Below, in pieces: positions 26,150 through 32,545 of a stretch of 32,545 nt of DNA. Source of the DNA: Desulfuromonas sp. (GTDB lineage Bacteria; Desulfobacterota; Desulfuromonadia; Desulfuromonadales; BM515); contig PKUF01000085.1 of the NCBI GenBank assembly GCA_002869635.1, positions 1 to 32,545 on the forward strand, written 5' to 3'. The position numbers and the translations under genes are program-made. Every line of letters starts with the position of its first letter. Position 1 is the stretch's first letter. Under the pieces are notes generated by a model that saw only the letters and a program-made list of their open reading frames with translations, did not search any database and was not told where the DNA came from.

Positions 26150-26157
26150 CGCCGCCT

Positions 26158-26183
26158 GTCCCGATTTGTCCCAAATTGGCCAA
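26158..26183 (-). promoter_or_regulatory. MraZ box: three 10-bp spaced direct repeats
   Basis: On the minus strand TTGGCC, TGGGAC and CGGGAC start exactly 10 bases apart (26183, 26173 and 26163). The last two match the known MraZ TGGGN-type repeat; the first is degenerate. They lie between the predicted transcription start and the mraZ ATG, a typical place for MraZ autorepression. Confidence 0.8.
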
Positions 26184-26201
26184 ATTTTACACTTCGCTGG
26201 A

Positions 26202-26230
26202 ACTATAACGGCGCAGGGGGGGGTTGTCAA
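26202..26230 (-). promoter_or_regulatory. Consensus sigma70 promoter of the dcw cluster
   Basis: On the minus strand TTGACA (26230-26225) is followed after exactly 17 bases by TATAGT (26207-26202). The spacer contains a run of eight C (26223-26216 read on the minus strand). Transcription should begin near 26195. Confidence 0.87.
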
Positions 26231-26313
26231 GAACGATTTGTTCTTTCCAATTGATCGACAAATAAGGGAAAAAGCGTATTAAGAAGGGGGGGGCGGAGAG
26301 CCTTAAAAAAGGG

Positions 26314-27573
26314 TCATTCTAATGCCTCGGAAGGGGAAGAAAGAATCATTTCAATCTGTTCGATGCGACGATCAACAATGTGGCGCACCGTAAAGCGTGT
26401 TCCGGCCGAGGTGCAACTCTCCCCTTCCTGGGGGATTCGACCGAAGGTCAGCAGAAGAAATCCGGCGAGGGTCGTGACATGTTCTTCGGAGAGGTCAAGC
26501 GCGAAGCGACGGTTCATCATGCGGACCGAAGCGCTGCCATCAACCAGATAGCGCCCTGGGGCCAACTCCTGCACCAAAACCTCCTCGGCGTCATATTCAT
26601 CCTGAATTTCACCGACGATCTCCTCGACGATATCTTCAAGAGTCGCAATCCCCTCGACCCCACCGTACTCATCGAGGACCATCGCCAGGTGGACCCGTTT
26701 CTTGCGAAACGACTGGAGCAGGGTCTCGATTTGCTTCGATTCTGGAACAAAGTAGGGAGGACGACAGGCCACCCGCAGGTCAAAATCCTGAGGATGGTCG
26801 ACATAGTTGAGGATATCCTTGGAATGAATGACACCAACAACGTGATCAAGCCCCCCCTCAAAGACGGGGAAGCGTGAATGGCGCGCCTGTTGGACCAACC
26901 GAAGCATCTCGACGAAAGGGGTTGTCACCTCGATCCCGACGACCTCGGTGCGGGGGATCATGACGTCGCGCACCCGCATCTGTGACAGCTCGAAGACGCC
27001 ATGCAACATCCGCCGCTGCTCCTTGGCAACCACACCGGTTTGCTCGCCGACCGTAATCAAAGAGCGGATCTCATCCTCCGAAATAATCGGCCGCGTCTCA
27101 TCTTTGAAAAAACGGGTCAAAAAGCGCGAAAAACCGGTCACTAACCAGACCACCGGCGCCAGCAGGGTCATGAAAAAGCGGATAGGTCGCAAGACAAGAA
27201 AGGAGACCCGCTCAGGATAGCGCGCCGCCAACGTTTTGGGACAAACCTCGGCAAAAATGAGGAGCAACGGGGTCAAAATGAGGATAGTCAGAAACTCACC
27301 CCGCTCCCCAAAAAAGGAGACGAAGAAGGTGGTGGCAAAGACCGAAACAGCGATATTGACGAGGTTGTTGCCGACCAGGATCGCACCAAGAAGGCGGTCG
27401 GGGGTATGCAGAAGCGCCTCGAGCTGATCCGCCCCCCGTTGTTTTTTTTCGACGAGGTAGGAGAGACGCAGCTTGTCAAGGGAAAGCAGGGCGGTTTCGG
27501 AGCCGGAGAAAAAGGCGGAAAAGACAAAGAGCACGAACAGTCCAAGCAAGTGTAATAATTCTTCTTCCGTCAT
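26314..27573 (-). CDS. CNNM/DUF21-CBS-CorC membrane protein (HlyC/CorC family)
   Basis: The 419 residues show three to four membrane helices of the CNNM (DUF21) domain at about 1-150 (FSAFFSGSETALLSLDKLRL is its signature), then an acidic helix bundle, a CBS pair at about 205-325 (MIPRTEVVGIEV, SRFPVFEGGLDHVVGVIHSKDIL) and a CorC_HlyC domain at about 335-415. Family members are linked to magnesium/cobalt efflux or homeostasis; hemolysin labels for it are historical. The ATG at 27573 lacks a well-spaced ribosome site (GAGGAGG is 16 bases upstream). It is upstream of mraZ in the same direction with no clear terminator between them, and divergent from ligA. Confidence 0.93.
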   Translation of the reverse strand: MTEEELLHLLGLFVLFVFSAFFSGSETALLSLDKLRLSYLVEKKQRGADQLEALLHTPDRLLGAILVGNNLVNIAVSVFATTFFVSFFGERGEFLTILILTPLLLIFAEVCPKTLAARYPERVSFLVLRPIRFFMTLLAPVVWLVTGFSRFLTRFFKDETRPIISEDEIRSLITVGEQTGVVAKEQRRMLHGVFELSQMRVRDVMIPRTEVVGIEVTTPFVEMLRLVQQARHSRFPVFEGGLDHVVGVIHSKDILNYVDHPQDFDLRVACRPPYFVPESKQIETLLQSFRKKRVHLAMVLDEYGGVEGIATLEDIVEEIVGEIQDEYDAEEVLVQELAPGRYLVDGSASVRMMNRRFALDLSEEHVTTLAGFLLLTFGRIPQEGESCTSAGTRFTVRHIVDRRIEQIEMILSSPSEALE

Positions 27574-27675
27574 ATCGGGTCGTCCGGAACCTCCTCTGGG
27601 ACTAGGGTAAGTATCCGGAGTTTAACCGATGGCCGCCCAAAAGACAACGCCGCATCAGCACTTTCCCAGCCACAA

Positions 27676-30047
<2,372 letters not shown>

Positions 30048-30051
<4 letters not shown>

Positions 30052-30893
30052 CCCGCCCCTTCCTCCTCGGCGTCAAGATCGAGGCTAAGGCGATAGACGT
30101 CACTGCCGGGAAGAGAAAAACATTTCGCCACCTGCCGCGTCATCTCCTTGCGACTCAACTCCCCTTCACGCCGCAGCCGCTGAAGCATCTCAATCGGCTC
30201 CTCTTCTGGCGCTTCGTCACGGGCCGGCGCCACCAACAGCACAATCTCGCCTCGCACTCGTCCTGCCGAAAAATGCTCCGCCGCCGCATCGGCACGACCG
30301 CAGAAGATCTCTTCGTGCAGCTTGGTCAGCTCCCGCGCCACCACCACCTCTCGTTCATCCCCCAGCTCCTGCCGCAAGTCGGAAAGGGTCGCCAGAAGAC
30401 GATGCGGCGCCTCGTAGAAGATCAGCGTCCGCTTCTCCTGCGCCAGCGTCCGTAGTGTCTCACAGCGTCCCTTACTCCGGGGCGGCAAAAACCCTTCGAA
30501 AGCAAAACGCTCTACCGGCAACCCTGAAACCGCCAGAGCCGCCACACCGGCAGAGGGGCCAGGGACACTATTGACCGTGATCCCTTCACGACGGCAACGC
30601 GCCACCAAAAGGTAACCAGGGTCGGAGATCGCCGGAGTTCCGGCATCGCTCACCAGAGCAATCTGCTTCCCCTCGTGCAGCTGAACAAGAAGTTGCTCCC
30701 CCTTCTCCGACTCGTTGTGCTGATGGTAAGAGGTGAGCGGGGTGCGGATGTCATAGTGGTTGAAGAGCTTACGGCTGTGGCGGGTATCCTCGGCGGCGAC
30801 CAGATCAACCTCCTTGAGGATCCGCAGTGCCCTCAGGGTGATATCCTCGAGGTTGCCGATAGGGGTGGCGACGAGATAGAGGATTCCGGGCAT
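30048..30893 (-). CDS. rsmI: 16S rRNA (cytidine1402-2'-O)-methyltransferase RsmI
   Basis: Methylates the ribose of C1402 in 16S rRNA with S-adenosylmethionine. The 281 residues start with MPGILYLVATPIGNLEDITLRA and contain the AEDTRHSRKLLxH-type segment, DAGTPAISDPG and SVPGPSAGVAALAVSG, all diagnostic of the tetrapyrrole-methylase-like RsmI family. The C-terminal part (LRREGELSRKEMTRQVAKCF) resembles the small helix-turn-helix tail of RsmI. ATG 30893 is 5 bases after the nadE stop; there is no strong ribosome site, so coupling to nadE is likely. Frames extended upstream overlap nadE and have no family match. Confidence 0.97.
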
Positions 30894-30898
30894 AGGGA

Positions 30899-32545
30899 CT
30901 AGAGACCTTCGAGCTCGGCGAGCCAGAGCGCGGCGCAAGCATCGCTCGGCATCCGCCAGTCGCCACGGGGGGAGAGGGCGACGCTGCCGACCTTCGGTCC
31001 GTCGGGGAGGCAGGAACGCTTGAACTGCTGCGAAAAGAAACGCTGGTAGAAGTTGCGCAGCCAGTGCAACAGCTCGTCTCGGCTGAAATCGCCGGAGAAC
31101 GCCTGCTCCGCCATAAAAAGAACCTTGCGCGGCGGATAGCCGAGCCGCACCACCTGATAGAGGAAGAAATCGTGAAGCAAATAGGGGCCAACCGTCTCTT
31201 CGGTCTTCTGGGCGATTTCGCCACTCTCTGTTGGGGGCAGCAGTTCGGGAGAGACCGGGGTCTCGACGATGTCGTGCAGCACTGTGGCGGCATCCACAGG
31301 GAACTCGCTTTCGGCACACCAAGAGACAAGATAGCGCACCAACGTCTTTGGGACGCCGCTGTTGACCGCGTACATCGACATGTGGTCGCCGTTATAGGTG
31401 CACCATCCCAGTGCCAGCTCCGAAAGGTCGCCGGTGCCGATGACCAGCCCCCCGACCTGATTGGCGACATCCATGAGGATCTGGGTCCGCTCCCGCGCCT
31501 GACAGTTCTCGTAGGTGATATCATGCCGTAATGGATCGTGGCCGATATCAGAAAAATGCTGCCGCACCGAGGCGTCAATGGAGACGATACGCAACGTCAC
31601 CCCGAGATGTTCGGCGAGGGCCTCGGCGTTGCCGCGGGTGCGACCGGTGGTGCCAAAACCGGGCATGGTGATGGCGACGATCCCTTGGCGGTCGAGACCG
31701 AGGCGATCAAACGCCTTGACCGTCACCAACAGTGCCAGGGTCGAATCGAGGCCACCCGAGATGCCAATCACCACGGTTTTCGCCGAGGTGTGACGCAAGC
31801 GTCGGGCGAGCGCCGTCGTCTGCAGAGCGAAGATCTCCTGACAGCGAGAGCTCCGTTCACTCTCAACATTCGGAACAAAGGGCGAGGGACTGACCGGGCG
31901 CAGCAAGGTTGCAACCTCTCGCTCCGCCAAGGCAAAGGGGATGCACCGTCCCGCAGGCGTCGGAGCAAAGGTGCTACTGCGGCGGCGTTCGTTACCAAGC
32001 CGCTCGAGATCAACATCGGCCAGCGCAAGGGTTGAGCTGAAACTGAAGCGTTCGGTTTCGGCAAGCACCACCCCGTATTCGGCAATAAGAGAGTGGCCAG
32101 AGAAGACCAGATCGGTGCTCGATTCCCCGGGCCCGGCCGAGGCGTAGAGATAGGCGGCGAGACAGCGCGCCGACTGGGAGGCGACCAGATTGCGTCGATA
32201 CTCGGCTTTGCCGAGAATCTCGGGGCTGGCCGAGGGGTTGACAAGCAGGGTCGCGCCAGCAAGAGCCTGATCGGCGCTGGGAGGACGGGCGACCCAGAGG
32301 TCTTCACAGAGCTCAATCCCGACAACACAGTCGGGGCGATTATCTGCAGCGAAGAGCAGATCGGTGCCGAAGGGGATGCTCTCCCCGTTCCAGTCAAGGA
32401 TGGATGGCAAAGCGTCGTGCGCCGCGGTGAACCAGCGCTGCTCGTAGAACTCCTGACTGTTAGGAAGCCAGCGTTTCGGCACCACCCCACAGACTTTTCC
32501 GTCGGCAAGCAGGGCGGCGACATTGTAAAGCGCCCCATCGAGAGC
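30899..32545 (-). CDS. nadE: Glutamine-dependent NAD+ synthetase, N-terminus outside the window
   Basis: Makes NAD from nicotinic acid adenine dinucleotide with ATP, using ammonia from glutamine. The open frame reaches the window edge, giving 548 residues with the start missing. The nitrilase-type glutaminase domain shows the catalytic Lys in [19 protein letters not shown] and Cys in GIELCEDLW; the catalytic Glu lies beyond the edge. The synthetase domain carries the PP-loop [21 protein letters not shown] and [22 protein letters not shown]. The overall size fits the long form (about 640-680 residues), as in mycobacteria. GTG 32485 is an internal Val, not the start. Confidence 0.97.
   Translation of the reverse strand, partial: ALDGALYNVAALLADGKVCGVVPKRWLPNSQEFYEQRWFTAAHDALPSILDWNGESIPFGTDLLFAADNRPDCVVGIELCEDLWVARPPSADQALAGATLLVNPSASPEILGKAEYRRNLVASQSARCLAAYLYASAGPGESSTDLVFSGHSLIAEYGVVLAETERFSFSSTLALADVDLERLGNERRRSSTFAPTPAGRCIPFALAEREVATLLRPVSPSPFVPNVESERSSRCQEIFALQTTALARRLRHTSAKTVVIGISGGLDSTLALLVTVKAFDRLGLDRQGIVAITMPGFGTTGRTRGNAEALAEHLGVTLRIVSIDASVRQHFSDIGHDPLRHDITYENCQARERTQILMDVANQVGGLVIGTGDLSELALGWCTYNGDHMSMYAVNSGVPKTLVRYLVSWCAESEFPVDAATVLHDIVETPVSPELLPPTESGEIAQKTEETVGPYLLHDFFLYQVVRLGYPPRKVLFMAEQAFSGDFSRDELLHWLRNFYQRFFSQQFKRSCLPDGPKVGSVALSPRGDWRMPSDACAALWLAELEGL

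Noticed and set aside
26150-26230. N-terminal extension of mraZ
   Set aside because: It would read through the MraZ box and promoter; MSFAGENHNSIDPKGR is the normal start.
30894-31322. N-terminal extension of rsmI
   Set aside because: The extension overlaps nadE in another frame, and RsmI proteins begin at MPGILYLVATPIGN.

Overview
The window reads as a chromosomal segment of a Gram-negative, fairly GC-rich bacterium. MurE carries the DNPR motif of meso-diaminopimelate-adding enzymes. MraZ/RsmH, FtsL and a PASTA-tailed FtsI head a complete division and cell wall (dcw) cluster. Together with a GGDEF sensor with a cysteine-rich cytosolic domain, an atypical PilZ protein and a TIGR03960-like radical SAM protein beside ftsZ, the protein style suggests Desulfobacterota, most likely Desulfuromonadales/Geobacterales. 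That placement is inference from protein style; no rRNA or other marker is present.

Layout, left to right. (1) 1-75: C-terminal end of a thiamine-phosphate synthase-like gene (+). (2) 256-2611 (+): an aldo/keto reductase, a MarR regulator with a palindromic operator over its own near-leaderless promoter, and a DUF169 protein. (3) 2673-6154 (-): a membrane GGDEF protein, thiol peroxidase with a perfect inverted repeat over its promoter, and a PilZ protein. (4) 6284-26149 (-): a radical SAM protein, then read backwards the whole dcw cluster. In transcription order it is mraZ-rsmH-ftsL-ftsI-murE-murF-mraY-murD-ftsW-murG-murC-murB-ddl-ftsQ-ftsA-ftsZ. It starts from a consensus promoter followed by a three-repeat MraZ box. 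(5) 26314-27573 (-): a CNNM/CBS/CorC membrane protein. (6) 27752-30051 (+): ligA-acyP. (7) 30048-32545 (-): nadE (5' end outside the window) and rsmI. No tRNA, rRNA, insertion sequence, prophage or CRISPR array was seen. No gene-free stretch exceeds 300 bases.

The dcw genes act together. MurB-MurF and Ddl build UDP-MurNAc-pentapeptide, MraY and MurG make lipid II, FtsW and FtsI polymerise and cross-link it, and FtsL/FtsQ/FtsA/FtsZ organise the septum. Most junctions are 4-bp ATGA overlaps, so translation is probably coupled.

I see no convincing new multi-gene system. The strongest anomalies are two lesions in the essential dcw genes. A run of 13 C (G13 on the coding strand) puts ftsI out of frame. 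At the ftsW/murG junction the expected ATGA overlap reads ATTA, which removes both the ftsW stop and the murG ATG. Each could be a sequencing error or real biology, and each is directly testable. Other points are the MarR palindromes, the tpx operator, the C8 tract inside the dcw promoter spacer, and the cysteine-rich GGDEF sensor.
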